A stretch of DNA of 64,000 nucleotides from [Phialemoniopsis] sp. UDSM-2020 (lineage: Eukaryota; Ascomycota; Sordariomycetes; Thyridiales; Thyridiaceae). The notes under the pieces are model-generated. The model did no database searches. It was given only the letters and a program-made list of their open reading frames with translations, and had not been told where the DNA came from. Shown here piece after piece: positions 19,908 through 32,298 of the stretch (the first letter of the stretch is position 1; each line of letters opens with the position of its first letter). The translations under genes and the position numbers were made by a program. The stretch covers positions 3,968,001 through 4,032,000 of the forward strand of contig JAEILZ010000003.1 in NCBI GenBank assembly GCA_018873225.1, given 5' to 3'.

Positions 19908-21495
19908 CTATTTGAAGACCTTGCCGCTGGCGTGGTTGTACGCCTTGCCGTTGTGCTGGACGGGCTTGTCCCAGGTCCACTGGTCCCGGACGTACTCACG
20001 GTCCTCGGGCTTGGTGGGGTCAAGCTTCTCGAAGCTGTAGCTCTCAAAGTCCGGAGCAACGTCAAAGACGGGGAGATAGTCATCGCCACGGATAACAAAG
20101 GCACCCTCAATAACGGAGTCGTTGTTCTCGCCGAAGACGGAGGCGCAGCCGAAGAGGTACTTGCGCGAAGCCTCCAGACGGTTGTTGAAGCCGCCAATGA
20201 GGTTGTTGGACATGAAAGTCAGGGTCAACTCGTCGTTGTACTTGTACTTGACCTTCCAGATCGAGTACTCAGTGAAGGGAACGTTCTCCCAGAACCACTT
20301 CAGCGAGTCAGCCTCGTCGTGGTTGGAGTAGTATCGCTTCCACTCGTCGAGGTCCAGAGAAGCCCTGGGAAGGAGGGCAATGGGGTGCTTGGGCTTGGGA
20401 GCCTCGGCAGGCTCCTCGGCGGCAGCAGCAGCCGGGGCAGCAGGCTTGGCAGCCTTGGGGGCCTTGGGCTGCTCGGCCTTCTTGGGGGGAGTGTTGGTCA
20501 GCTTGGGCTTCTCGAGAAGCTCAAACTTGGGGGCGACGGCCGAGTAGATGGTCTGGTTGTAGACGGTCTCGTACCAACGCGAGACGTTGGGGTGCTGCTG
20601 GCGCCACTCCTTGTCGAAGAAGAACTCGAAGCCGCGGGCAGCGATGGAGACGGCGAACAGGTCGGCCAGAGTGATGCGCTCGCCAACCAGGTAGGTGCTG
20701 TGCAGAAGGTGCTCCTCGACGACCGAGAGGACCTTCTCGACGGCCTTGGAGGCATCGTCGACGTTCTTCTTGTTGTAGGGGTCCTTGCCCAGGAGAGGGC
20801 GGTACCAGCCACCAAGGTTGGGAAGAACCTCAGAGTTGAAGAAGGACATCCACTTCAGAATGGAAGCATAGCTAGTGACGATTAGTCTGAAAGTCAAGGC
20901 AAGGTTTGGGGAAAGGGAAGCTTACTCCTGCTTGGTCTTGCCGAGGAGGGTGGTCTTCTCGTTCTGGGAGGTGACTGTTCATCCGCTGTTAGCTCTTGCC
21001 ACCGAAAAGCATTGCTGAGAATCAAGAGGCAGAAAAAGCAGGTAGAAAATCAGAAGTTAGGCTTTATCAACATAATAAAGTTATTCAGACAGGGATAACT
21101 GTATTGATTTGGCTAAATCATCACGTTGGGCAGCGAAAGTCGGGAGAGGAGCGAGCGCAGCAAATCAGAAACGGGGGTGAGTGGTATATGAGATGATTTT
21201 TGCGACATACTGTAGATGGCGATGGCAATGCACTCAGTGAGAACGTAGCCGTCGGTGCCAACGAAGACGGGGACGCGGGCAAGCTTGTTGTACTTGGTGA
21301 ACTCGGCAGAAGGGTTGGCAGTGTCAACCTCGACCCTCTCGAGCTCGACGTTGTTGGCCTTAGCAACGGCCAGGATGGCCGTTGAGCGGGGGTTGGCCTG
21401 CGAGAATGAAGCTGTCAGCGAGACATGTCGCAGAAGGGCTGTAAAATGGGAGATAAACGACTTACCTGGTAGGTGAGGAGCTTTCCGAAAGCCAT
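19908..21495 (-). CDS. TEF4: Translation elongation factor 1B gamma
   Basis: eEF1B-gamma subunit of the guanine-nucleotide exchange complex that recharges eEF1A, cytosolic. Four inferred exons, 21466-21495, 21211-21397, 20926-20974 and 19908-20871, give 409 residues. The GST N-domain begins MAFGKLLTYQANPRSTA, and the GST C-domain contains LVGERITLADLFAVS and HPNVSRWYETV. An Ala/Lys/Pro linker (about 215-250) leads to the EF1G C-terminal domain with HPIALLPRASLDLDEWKR, WFWENVPFTEYSIWK and the ending WTWDKPVQHNGKAYNHASGKVFK, shown here in part. The first coding exon is 30 nt and the third 49 nt. Codon use is strongly biased to C/G endings, as expected for high expression. It is divergent from the mitoribosomal uS9m gene. 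Confidence 0.96.
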
Positions 21496-21931
21496 TGTGA
21501 TTGATTCTGGTCACCTCGACGTGATTGAAGTCTGGTGGCGGGAGAGTCTGAATGGGGGAAGAAAAGAAGAGGCCAAGTTTTGCAAGGTCACAAAAAAGTT
21601 TTGAAGCACAGAGGGGGGTTGAGGGGCTGGTGGGTCCCACCAGGCGTGCAGAGGCAGAACAACGGAGCTTGTGTGGCTCGTGCATATGGGTGGGTGCTGA
21701 TAGCTGTGCTTGTTTTTTTTGCCTTTCGGCGTGTGGCTTTCGCTCTCGGGGTCCACCACGTGATCATCATTTTCTTTTGCTGGTCTGGTCTGGCAGCTGC
21801 CGGGCTCAAGAAAAAACTACCTGTTCCCGTATGCCTTTTCCTCCATCCCGGACGACCAATTCGAGACGCCACTGCGGTATCGACACCCCGTAATTGACAC
21901 GGGGCTCGCAGCAGCGTGCTCAATCACATCG
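21496..21931. promoter_or_regulatory. Divergent promoter eEF1B-gamma/uS9m
   Basis: A 436-bp interval between two translation-related genes in opposite orientation. It carries one CACGTG E-box at 21757-21762. Open frames on both strands here lack coding bias. Confidence 0.5.
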
Positions 21932-22945
21932 ATGGCAAGCTTACGATCTGGCTTGCGGCCTCTCGCGGCCTGCAGGTCAGCCCCTAAACACCAATGGCAC
22001 GATCTCGAACTCCAATTCCAAGCTCTACGGATCGCCTCAAGACTCGGTAACAGGCCGCAGTCTACCCTCAACAGCTCTAAGGAGCTTGTCTCGTCCGGGG
22101 GCGACCAGAGCGTCGCTCTGCAAGGCGAACTCTTCCCGATACATGCCCGTCCTCTACCGGTTTCGCCATCCTACTTCTCTCGGCAACCGCACTTCAACGA
22201 CAGCTACCTTAGGCTGCAGGCCCTTTTCAGAAAGTACGGCAAGCTCCCGGCAGCACCTCCAGAGCAGATCGAGAGAGTCGCATGGAAGCCTCTCAAGGAT
22301 TACAGGCAGGCAATTGGTGAACCTGTCAAGGCTTCCTTGTTCAAGAAGTGTATGGAGATCGTCAAGCATCTACACAAAATTCACCCATCTTTGAGACCAG
22401 AGGGGTTAGTGGAAGCTTTGCAGGAGTTCAAGCGGGATGTCAATCCTTTCCAGAATGTCACGAAACCTATCGTTGTCGACCGCTTTGGAAGGGCCCTCGG
22501 CGTGGGCCGCAGAAAGACATCGGTCGCCCGAGCTTGGGTGGTCGAAGGCACTGGAGAAGTCCAGGTCAATGGCAAGACGTTGAGCGAGGCATTTGGCAGA
22601 GTGCATGATAGAGAGAGCGCAACCTGGGCTCTGCGGGCCGCGGAACGTGTGGACAAGTATAACGTCTGGGCTCTGGTTGAGGGTGGAGGCACCACGGGTC
22701 AAGCGGAAGCCCTCACCCTTGCTGTCGCAAAGGCCCTTCTGGCTCATGAGCCGGCTCTCAAGACAACCTTGAGACAAGGTAAGCACGTCCCATTCTTTGT
22801 CCCTCTGACGCATTGGACGAGGACATCTGTGCTAACCAACACTGCGCATCCAGCGGGCTGCATGACGCGCGACCCAAGAATGGTGGAGAGGAAGAAGCAC
22901 GGCCGCGTCAAGGCCAGAAAGATGCCCGCTTGGGTCAAGCGATAG
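21932..22945 (+). CDS. MRPS9: Mitochondrial ribosomal protein uS9m (MRPS9)
   Basis: Small-subunit mitoribosome protein, homologous to bacterial S9. Exons 21932-22778 and 22854-22945 give 312 residues. The N-terminus (MASLRSGLRPLAACRSAPKH) is Arg/Ala/Ser-rich with no acids, a typical presequence. The fungal uS9m extension (YGKLPAAPPEQIERVAWKPL) precedes the S9 core GRRKTSVARAWV, then VNGKTLSEAF, GGGTTGQAEALTLAVAKAL, and the end TRDPRMVERKKHGRVKARK...VKR. The 75-nt intron is a multiple of three and has no stop, so the frame reads through it. Splicing restores the family junction LRQAGCMTRDPR. Confidence 0.93.
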   Translation: MASLRSGLRPLAACRSAPKHQWHDLELQFQALRIASRLGNRPQSTLNSSKELVSSGGDQSVALQGELFPIHARPLPVSPSYFSRQPHFNDSYLRLQALFRKYGKLPAAPPEQIERVAWKPLKDYRQAIGEPVKASLFKKCMEIVKHLHKIHPSLRPEGLVEALQEFKRDVNPFQNVTKPIVVDRFGRALGVGRRKTSVARAWVVEGTGEVQVNGKTLSEAFGRVHDRESATWALRAAERVDKYNVWALVEGGGTTGQAEALTLAVAKALLAHEPALKTTLRQGKHVPFFVPLTHWTRTSVLTNTAHPAGCMTRDPRMVERKKHGRVKARKMPAWVKR

Positions 22946-25900
22946 TATATGCCATCGCAGCAGATGCTACCGAGGCCTCGGCACCTTCGGTATCTACTAT
23001 TCTGTGTCACAGCAAGTTGCCAACGATCCCGCCGCTTTGGCAGGGCGGCAAGAGCCGAGTGTCACGGTATCGCTTCACGCAAGTTTCCGACCAGACCTGT
23101 CCCGCTCGCATGTCGATCTGGAGAGGAAAATCCGGTCGGTGTTCACTACGAGTATTTGTTGTACTATACCTGTATCACTGTATATTGCGCACTTCAGCGA
23201 TCATGAAATCAAGATGATGTTGCCAGACGATCTTCTTTTGCGAATTCCTACCGTGAATTGCCGTCTGTGGTTCGTCATGCCTTGCCCTGGATAGCAATCG
23301 ATTGGTGCCGTCAGCGTCGGAAGCCCCAGCCGAACGAACAGTTTCTGGGTCCGCTGGTAAACAAAAGACCCGACGGGTTGTTAGGCTTCGGCTGGGTTTC
23401 TTATGATATAAGACATATATTATGTGCGAGGTAAGTATTCTGCATCCTGGTTCGGAATCCGTTCTGGGGATGCGACTCCAAACCTGCTCTGTCTCACAAG
23501 ACTCTATGAGTCCAGATTACCACAGCCAATACCAATACAGACCTTGGCTTTTGGCAGTGAAAGCACAGAAACATCATGAAAAGATCAAGAGCGTACGGAG
23601 GCAAGTACATGGACGTTGGCGGAAGTCAGAGGCAACGTTGCCGACATTTGGGAACTTTGGGGTCTTGTTGAGTCTGTTTGTTCCCTGTTTTGTTGTTATG
23701 TCAGGCCGCGCCCTGCTCTTAGATGCAGGTGCTGTGCTCAAGAAATCTCAACCTCCCGTCAAACGGAAATTGTGCCGCAAGAGGCAGCCCCGTCTCACGC
23801 CATAGCTAGGGGCGTATAAAACAACATTTTATAGTGACCACACCTGTCTCAAGAGAAAGCTTCCGGGAGGCTAGCCAGGATTGAGGCTTGACATCCTGCA
23901 AGAGTCACTAATAACAAGCGTAGGAATCTTCCGTCATACATGAGGAAGCCATGTCTGCCGGGTCTCGAGTATACCTAATACAGCATACGACGAGGCACCT
24001 GAGCATACCCACACACGAGAGAAAAGACAGGGGTGGCTGGACATGGACGAGATTGCAACGTTGGACCCGTTTCAACCGCCCAAAGGTACGCTGAGCACAG
24101 ACATACGGGGAAGTGGAACGTCCTTCTAGAATGGATCTTGATGTTTCATGTAGCTTTGGCCGATCCCGTGTTAGGTAGATAAGGTGAACCGGATTGGGAG
24201 AATCCATGGGCCGGAGGAGATGGGCGCTGTAACCTTGCCCCGGTCGATTCGCGAACGCATAGAATTCATGCGTGGCTTTCTCGGCTTGCATGCATGTCTC
24301 TGCCGAGAACAAAGCTGTCTGTCCCCCTGTCCCGTTCGCTCTTCTGAAGCAAATTCCGGATGGTGACGACTGCGGAGCGACCGTTGGCGGGACACCGATA
24401 GTCAATCGATCCTTGTTCGTGGGATGCAGTGCCGTCGTCGGTCAACGATGCGGATATAGTCTCATGGCCGTTGCGCCGTTCCTGGCTACCGACTGAGGCG
24501 GTCGGCGGTTCTGATATTGGGCTGGCCGCCCTGGACTCTACGGTGCTAGGGGTTCCTTCTTGTTAAAAATGCTTACCTCAGCTCTCTCCTTGATGCCCCT
24601 GTTATGTTGTGCCGTGCCCTGCCGGCTCCAATAAGACAGTAATGTCGCAATGAAGGCTGACACATGACAGAGTAATCGCTGACGTGCAGCTGAAAAGCTG
24701 TGTCGAGATGCAATGAGGCTAGAGGGCAGCTTTAATACCAATATGGAAAGAGCCCGAAACGAGACGCTAGCTCGCCCAACTTTTATGATTGCAGGGTCGT
24801 CGACTGTGGTCTGTCTTGGTTTGACTAACACGCTGCTTATTTTATTGATTTGATGGCGCCAGACCTGCCCACCTTTATTCCCCATGTCTCTCCATCATGA
24901 GGTACGAAGTAGGCAGCTTCGTCAGCGTTCTAGGATCCCGCCATGACATTTCGAGCATCATTCAGCGAAATGAGACTTGTGCCTGTCGGTAGAGTAAGGC
25001 GTTCACCGGCAACGAGGAAGTCCAAGCACTCGGTCCCGACGCGGAATGAAGTTCAGCTCATGGGACCCTCGGTGCGCGTCAAGAAAAGAGATGACCTGAT
25101 CTCGAGACGAGATGCAAGGTCGTTTGGCTAAAATTAGCGGGATATCACCCAGTTCAGGTACGACGGTGTCAGGGTGTCTTGGGTGCGTTTGTCACAGTGG
25201 AGAAGAGGAAGCATCTGTCGCCTTAACTTCGAGTGATCGACACTGGCCGCCTCGCATGAGGCTGAGATCTGCAAATGGAGGAGAGAAGCGGACCACTCGC
25301 CTGTTGCGATTGTGTAGGAATTCAATTCCACATTTTCTGATCGATCGTACATACGTAAGCCATCCGGGCTTCGTGCAGCCAGCCTGCAGCGATTAGCGAC
25401 CAGAGGACCCTGCATGGCCTGTTGGCATCCAGCCTGCAACTGGCCATCCTGGTTGGTTTTATTTCTCCAAGAGGCAACGATGCTCCCCATTGGCGAGCCA
25501 GATTCGAGGCTTCAAATCTGGCATGACCGCATGCCGCCTTGCATTCGTCTCAACTGACTGAGGTGCCTCTCTGACAAGGGGAGGGCATCATTGCGTTATA
25601 TCATAACACAAGTACATTCTTGTATTGATGTACTCGCTCGCCTCTTAACGCGACCCTCTACGTATTCATGACATAGGGAGCCACTTTGTCAGCCCTGCAA
25701 GTGGGCTACGAAGGTGACCAAGTATCATTTTCAAGGCTGGATGATATCAGGGTGGGCTATTTTGGGAGGCGAGTGAGGCAAGGCTTCCTCGTTGCAGAAA
25801 AACGACCACATACATCCGTAGTAGCTTACAGGGTGCGGCCGCGACGTCCAGGCGGATTTGGGTGGGCTCGCAAGATGATCAAGAGCCAGTCGGATCTCGA

Positions 25901-28600
25901 GGTAAAGTAGATTATGACAAAGCCGACTACAGTCTAGTTTGCAGAGATTCTCTGCATCTGCAATGTCATTGATGAGAAGCAAAAGAAGCTAGCCATAGGT
26001 AATCTGGCGACATTGAAGTGGGCGGATGGAGACAAATGGGTGGTCAGGGCAGCCGCCATGATTAAAGGAACTCCATTGCGAGTGCACCTCTCCACAATCT
26101 GCAAGGTGCATGCACGACGGGAGCTCACTGTACCTTAAAAGGTATCGGGACTTGGGAGAGGGCCTCCGTTTGCCAATTTCCCATTTCAAAGTTGCTTCAA
26201 AGGGTAGGTATTGCGAAAGCACCCCGTCCTCGGTGCTTGCTTGTCCAGGTGGAGTTGACGTTGGGAAGTAAGTAACACTTGCAAAGTCCATCCATTACAT
26301 GTACGAAGTATGGGCAGTCGGCAAATAATTCGACAGGACACGGCAGGAGAATTGGCGTTTCTTCGATCCGCAACCCCTGTTCCTTTTTTTTTCTGGGCGA
26401 GAGAAGCAGGGCAGGCACGGCCAAGCATGAACAGGTACATAGGATATGTACATCCATACATACTTACTTGTACGTGCAGGAGCAAGGGTCCGACCCGTTG
26501 TAACCCCAAGCAGGCTGGCAGGCGCACATCCTCGCATCCTTGGTGCAAGCTTATTAACAACGTCGTCTCGTTCCCTGCCAGCTTTCTGCTCCCTCGACAT
26601 GGTTCAAGGTTCTAATGAAAACCACCACAATTTCCCCGACAAAACCCTATCGCATCGCTGACTTTACCTGCATCAGAGCATGCATGGTACCTGTACAAGG
26701 AGCCCTTCAGGTTGTTTCAGCACCTGCAGCCCATAGTCGATTTCCAAAATTAACCATCGAAACATGGGAGATGACTTGCCTCCTGGTCTGCCACCCCCGG
26801 TCCAGCATTTCGCGTCCGTGTTGGAGAGCAGCAATGAGCAACTGAGATGGTTGGGCATCATTGGGTTAGGTATTGCTCACCGGCATTGCCGTTCGGGAGT
26901 TGTGGGTCGATTCTCAAGCTCTTGTGCTGTCCATCATTGCTCTTCCTCACATGCTATTGTTTCTCCCCTCCAGTCCCTTCTCACTCACTCTCTGCGTTCC
27001 GCCCCCGAGTTGGCCAATGATCTGTCTGTCTACAAGGTAGACACAGCCAGAACCATTGAATGGCGCAAGCCACTAGGGCAGTACGCCAGCGGTCTGGCAG
27101 GTCCTGATTCCGCCCCCCACTTCACGTCAAGGACAATTAGACGTGATTGTGCGGATGAACAGGAAAAATTCTCCCTACTGAACTTCTCCAGTCCCTATTT
27201 GGGCTGTACAGATCGGTGGTGGCTTGCTGATCCTGAAACGTCTTCCACGGGGGTGGAGATGTCCTCCAGATAATCATCGCGTCTAGGCCCTACCTACCAA
27301 TGTACTCCATGCTGCAGAATGCAACTGCGGCTTCATCCGGCAACCTGGTCATTGACAAGGGTTGTGCAGAGGCAAGGACACCGTCTTCCAACCATAATGG
27401 TCTACCAGACACCCATCACGGTGCGTCTAGAAGCGGCGATATGTCGGCACCTTGTGTCACAATCCTGCATGGCCCGGAGCGTCAGGGAACCAACCCCAGT
27501 GGGCTGTGGCTCTACGAGGCACGAGAGGCCCTGGTCGGTGCCCAAGTTTCCTAGTCTGCTGGATCACATATAACTATGATCCCTTCCAAACGGCCGACGG
27601 CGGTCAGAGCAACACGGAAGTTCTGATGACTGTTCCCTATATCGTGTACGAAGTAGTTAGTTGGACCTTGCGACTGAGGGTCCTAGAGACGGCGCCGCCG
27701 GCGTTGGCACAGTTCGAGAATAATCCTTGGGCTTATAAGTGGACTTTTGGCACATGGCATTGGCTCTCTTGGAGCCCAAGCGGATTTAAACTTGCTTCCC
27801 CGTCTCCTCCTAAGGCGGTAGCTCTCTGCCCACCTGGCTACTTGGTGTCGGGTCTTGTCCACTTCTCTCCTCCTAGGCCCTCAAGAGTATCTCTTCCGGT
27901 CGCTTCCTTTTGACCTACTGCGACTGGAGTAACGAAGAAAGGGAGCATCTCATCCTCCCCACTGCCAGTCCAGGCTAGGCACAGGTTTTCTGGGCTAGCA
28001 CAAGGTGAAAGGACCACTCTTACGCAAAAGGAACCCACCCACACGCATACGCACGAGGTTCCGCACACCACACTAAGTACGTACCTTGGCAGCTGGGTAC
28101 TCTTACTCCGTACATAGCTCGCTCAGCACTTGCAACCTACCTCGGAGGAGACCCTCAGGTTCGTTCTTCATCAACTCGAAACAAGAAGCTAGCGTACAGA
28201 AGCTGCAGCTACACATACATAGCTACATATACATTGCGCAGAGGGCTGGGCCCGTGAGCCTTATATATACAAAACTTCAGCATATTCAAGACGACAAAGC
28301 AGAGACGGGACCACAGATACTACGTCGGCTCATTTATTAATCTTGGTTGCTGTGCAGCCTCTCCAGGGCATCCGACTACCACCAGAAGCAATCCTCCTCA
28401 AGAGAGAAAAAAAAAGCAAATGTCAGCCGAGAGCGGACGATCACCTATCACAGAAAACCGAACTAATGGATGCTTGGGAATTGGTCTAATTGACTAGCTT
28501 GTCCCGAGCATCCAACACCAAGAACACCGGACCCACGACCGGTCTTTCAAACGGGACACTGGTCTGAGAAAAAAAGAGACTTGGACAAGGACGCACACTC
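22946..28600. other. Gene-poor region I
   Basis: About 5.7 kb with many short overlapping open frames on both strands, none longer than 170 codons and none with C/G third-position bias, recognisable domains or credible splice-joined extensions. I found no RNA gene and no transposon protein. It contains several copies of the TACTYCGTA 9-mer (sites at 24903, 26302, 27647 and 28104). It could hold non-coding transcripts, distal regulatory DNA for the 31-kb gene, or decayed sequence. Confidence 0.4.
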
Positions 28601-30963
28601 GATCCAGCATTTCCTCTCGAGATAGATGCTTCACTCTGCTCGCACTGCAGTTCTCTGTTCCTTGTCTTTACTTACGTGCGTATACCCTCTTTTTTCAATC
28701 ACTTATTCGCCCGGGGCATTTCCAGTGTCTTATCTCTGCTCGATGACCTCGCCTCACTAGTCTCCATTCCTTCACTTATACCCTTTCTATCGCACCCCCG
28801 GATGCCGTCGCAAGAGCACTTGACCACCACACTTCCCGCCTGGTCACCAGGTATCTACCCATCCACACTCGCTCCATCTTCTTCCTCCTCCACATCCCCT
28901 CCCCTCTTCCTGTCTTCCAGCAACCTACGGAGTACACCTCCCATTCCACTTAAGCGCGCAGGACCTTTTTCCCACCCCCTGCACTTACACGCGCCCCATT
29001 CTCACGCCCCGTCTTCACAACCCTTGTCTCAAAGTACCTTTATACTCCGTACTTCGTACATACGTACAAGCATATCTTCTTACAGAGTACTGCCATCACC
29101 CATCATATGACCGCCACCAATGCAATGATTGCAAGCGCCACAGCATGCCAGTGACCTGGTCGATTTCCTCTAGGTTCCAGAAAGAAAACCAACCCCACCG
29201 CCCCTGGGGCTAACCATCAAGGCTAGGGTATCAGACTAGGAAGGGTTGGCTCAATACTGGGCACCTGTAGATCGCTCCACCTCGAGGTCAATCAACTCTC
29301 CGGATCCATCTTGGTTGGCTCTCCAAGCCTTCGGCGCAACTCCCAAACCCAAGTCCCTCTTCCGTTGCAGATGTCCAGCTCCTCATGTATTCGGGTCGGC
29401 ATTCCTCCTCATGTCTATATGCTCACATACCAATCATTCCCTACCTCACTCCCTTCACCTCGCCGCCCGCCGTACCATTCCGTCATAGGTACAAGACAGT
29501 CTCTCTCCTCCATCAAGGAGTGGACCCCTGGTTTTTCGACGGCTTGTCTCTCTGGGTCCCCGGTAGCGTGTACCTACTTGCAACAGCAGGACCTGCCGGA
29601 TCTTAATGTTCACTAGTTCGTCGCCTCTTGTACCTACTTCTTGTCACTCCACGAACCCGTTGCGGTTTTGGTCTCCTGTGGCTTCCACAGTCCAACGCCT
29701 CACTCTACCGGTACCTGGCTGGTTCTTCCTGTTCGGTATCCTCCTTCTTCACCTTCTAGGCTCCATCTGCTTCCCCGAGCCATTCTATCTGGCTGAGCAG
29801 GGGATACATCTCGCGAGCTAGCGTCCGATAGCTTATAACCCACTCACCTACCTAGACGTTCAGCTTCGGTGGGCACGAGCAAGCTTCGTACTACTATTAC
29901 TGCTCTCCAGATGGGAGGTGCCCCTTATAAGACCCAATCAATAGCCACTGCAGGCTCAAGCAGGCCCTCCCCTGTTCTACCTATCCGAACCCCCTCCTTC
30001 ACCTTCACCAAGCCTACTGGATAGGAGGTCTCCTTTCAATTACCCTTCGTCAGCCCCCGTTCCCTGGCGCGATTACATAAGAAATCTCTGCGAAGCCTTG
30101 GGTTAAACAAAAAAGCGCACACACGGCAAAGGTGTGAAGCGACACGGTTCTTTGGCTCAGCAGGCGGCTTCGGCTCTTTCCATGCGTCACTGGTGCGGCT
30201 TAACCAGTACCACAAGTTCGCTCGACGTTCATGCAGAGTCGTTGACCTGCAGTACCAGGATACTTCTTAGCTCATAATAGCGCCAGCCCTTGGACGACAC
30301 CCCTTGCCCTTCGACTCAGCTGTGGCTGTTGATGTGTGGTCCTCACGCCTTGGGGCCACTCCTCCCACACCTCACCTCTAACCCACTCGAAAGTCTTTGC
30401 CTTGAGATCATATTTTGACCACTGTCAAAGTTTCCGTTCGCTACAAGTCAACGTATACTATTTAACCGGGACGCCGTCTAAGTAGGCATCCACATCACTC
30501 CTTCACTCAAGGCAGCCGGTCTTTTAATCACACATCCTTCTAAAAGGCGACACGAGCAACTCGACCTTTGCTCCTCAGTCCCGTAACAGCTCGACGTATT
30601 TCACTTCTCTACCCTCGCTCTCGAAGAGTTGGATCCTCGGTGTTATATCCACTGCTGGCCGCGCGATTGCGATATCTCGACTTGCTTGCCCTTATCATTA
30701 GGCCAGTTCGCGTCTGACCTGGCAGAGCGGTCTTGATTCGTACTACTGCAAAGTACATTAGTTTCTTTTTCTCGCTTGCGGGCGATCCGTACCTAGTCCT
30801 GTATATTTGGGCATTGCTGCCCAAGCAAAGACTGTGGTGAGTGACTGCGGCTGGCGCTCGGTCCAAGCCGGCAACCTTGCGTCTCTCTCTCTAAGTCCTT
30901 GATCGGCCGCACAACGGGTTGGGCGCATTGCCTGACGCTGTTGCGAAAGCGCCGCTTGGAGGG
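28601..30963 (+). promoter_or_regulatory. Pyrimidine-rich upstream region / possible long 5' leader
   Basis: The plus strand is markedly C+T rich over about 2.3 kb directly upstream of the 30964 start codon, for example around 28860-29010 and 29390-29760. It has many short upstream ORFs and no coding signature. Fungal regulators often have CT-rich promoters or leaders of more than 1 kb, so this is read as promoter plus a long 5' UTR. The transcript start cannot be located from sequence. Confidence 0.35.
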
Positions 30964-32298
30964 ATGGACGACCCAAACCGCCAAAGGAGACAGAATGACG
31001 TCCCGATGCATCCTTCGTCAAACCCCAGATACCACCAGGCAGCCCAGGATCCGTCGCAACAGCGCCGGTCGTTTGGGGGCGGTGCCGCGGCGGACAGATT
31101 TCGACCATCGCCTATCAACACTTCGGCGGCGGCGGCGGCAAGGGGCATGAGTGGCTCGGCTGCCTACAGTGGTTACTATCAGGATGCGGCACCAAACACA
31201 TTCCCCGCGGCAACGGGAATGCCGCAGGGCGCCATGGGCTATCACCAACCAGCGGCGGATTACGGCCAAGACGCGCGCCAAACCCAGGGCTTCGCGAGCG
31301 CGTACAATCAGGCGAGCATGATGTACAATGTACCACAAACAAACACGCAAAGCTCCGTCTACGATACAAGTCACCAATTCTCCTCTCGGCAGCCTGCAGC
31401 GATGCAGATGATGACGACGGATGTCACAGCCCCGTACTTCCAGAACGAGCCAACCAACACTGCCGCAGCTCAGGGTATCGCATCTCAGGCAGGGTCCGCT
31501 GGCGCCTCTGCGGGGGTATATCAGCAAGGTCAGGCCGACAGATCTAGCATCCTGCAAAGCTATGCCGGCCAAATGGCTTCGATGGGCGGTATGGGCTCTC
31601 AACAAGCATCCGCCTCGGCAGCCGACACTAGCATGGAAGAGCAAGAGTACAGAGCTCCGGGCGGACTAGAAGAAGCCTACGCTTCATACCAGGCTGCGCT
31701 GAAGGAAGTCTTCCAGAACATTATCAACGGTGTATTGGCATCAGCAAGCGATAGTCTCTTGAATGTCTCGGACTGGCTTCTCTCTCATGTTGCTGAACTG
31801 GGTAAGTTTACGAAGTACCTTTCAAGTCCATGAGGATGGGCGGATTGTGTGCCTGAGAAGACTTTCGGGCGATATTTTGCTAACTCTGCTATTCAGGTCT
31901 CAACATGGATGACCAAACACTTCACGCAGATCGGATCAAGCTATGGAACGATTTCAATCACGCTTGGCTGGCGCTGCTTCAAAAACAAAAGGATATGATG
32001 GAGTCGGGACAGCAACTGCAGCGATCTCAAAGCCTGGTATCCCAAGAGAGCCTCGAGAAGATGGGCAAGGAGCTGGTGCGTCTCTGCGATGGCATTGAAC
32101 GCCATGGATTGGTCGACTATCAATACGGCGTTTGGGAGGAACAAATCATTGCGAGTAAGTGTAGGCCCAAGGTTTGCATGACAAGGACAATGTTTGTGCT
32201 GACCTACGATCCCTCTCCCAGCTCTCACAGAGTGCCTCGACCTGTATGAGACGCCTGGCGGCACAGATGCTGCAGGCTCGAGTTCCCACCGCGCATGA
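30964..32298 (+). CDS. Conserved fungal protein, Gln/Ala/Ser-rich N-terminus, function unknown
   Basis: Three inferred exons, 30964-31801, 31897-32154 and 32222-32298, give 390 residues. Residues 1-235 are low complexity (Gln, Ala, Ser, Met, Tyr; for example GYYQDAAPN and MMYNVPQTN), similar to transactivation or prion-like segments. Residues 240-375 form an ordered, probably helical domain: GGLEEAYASYQAALKEVF, LNVSDWLLSHVAELGLN, LHADRIKLWNDFNHAWLALL, LVRLCDGIERHGLVDYQYGVW, shown here in part. The domain strongly looks conserved, but I cannot name the family. The last exon adds LTECLDLYETPGGTDAAGSSSHRA. Its isolation in a gene-poor zone with a long CT-rich upstream region resembles fungal developmental regulators. 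That is inference only. Confidence 0.75.

Noticed and set aside
19932..20885. 317-codon plus-strand ORF over eEF1B-gamma
   Set aside because: Val/Leu/Gly-rich antisense artefact opposite a strongly codon-biased gene.
26764..27273. 169-codon plus-strand ORF in the gene-poor zone
   Set aside because: It has an ATG start but no codon bias, no domain and no splice-linked extension.
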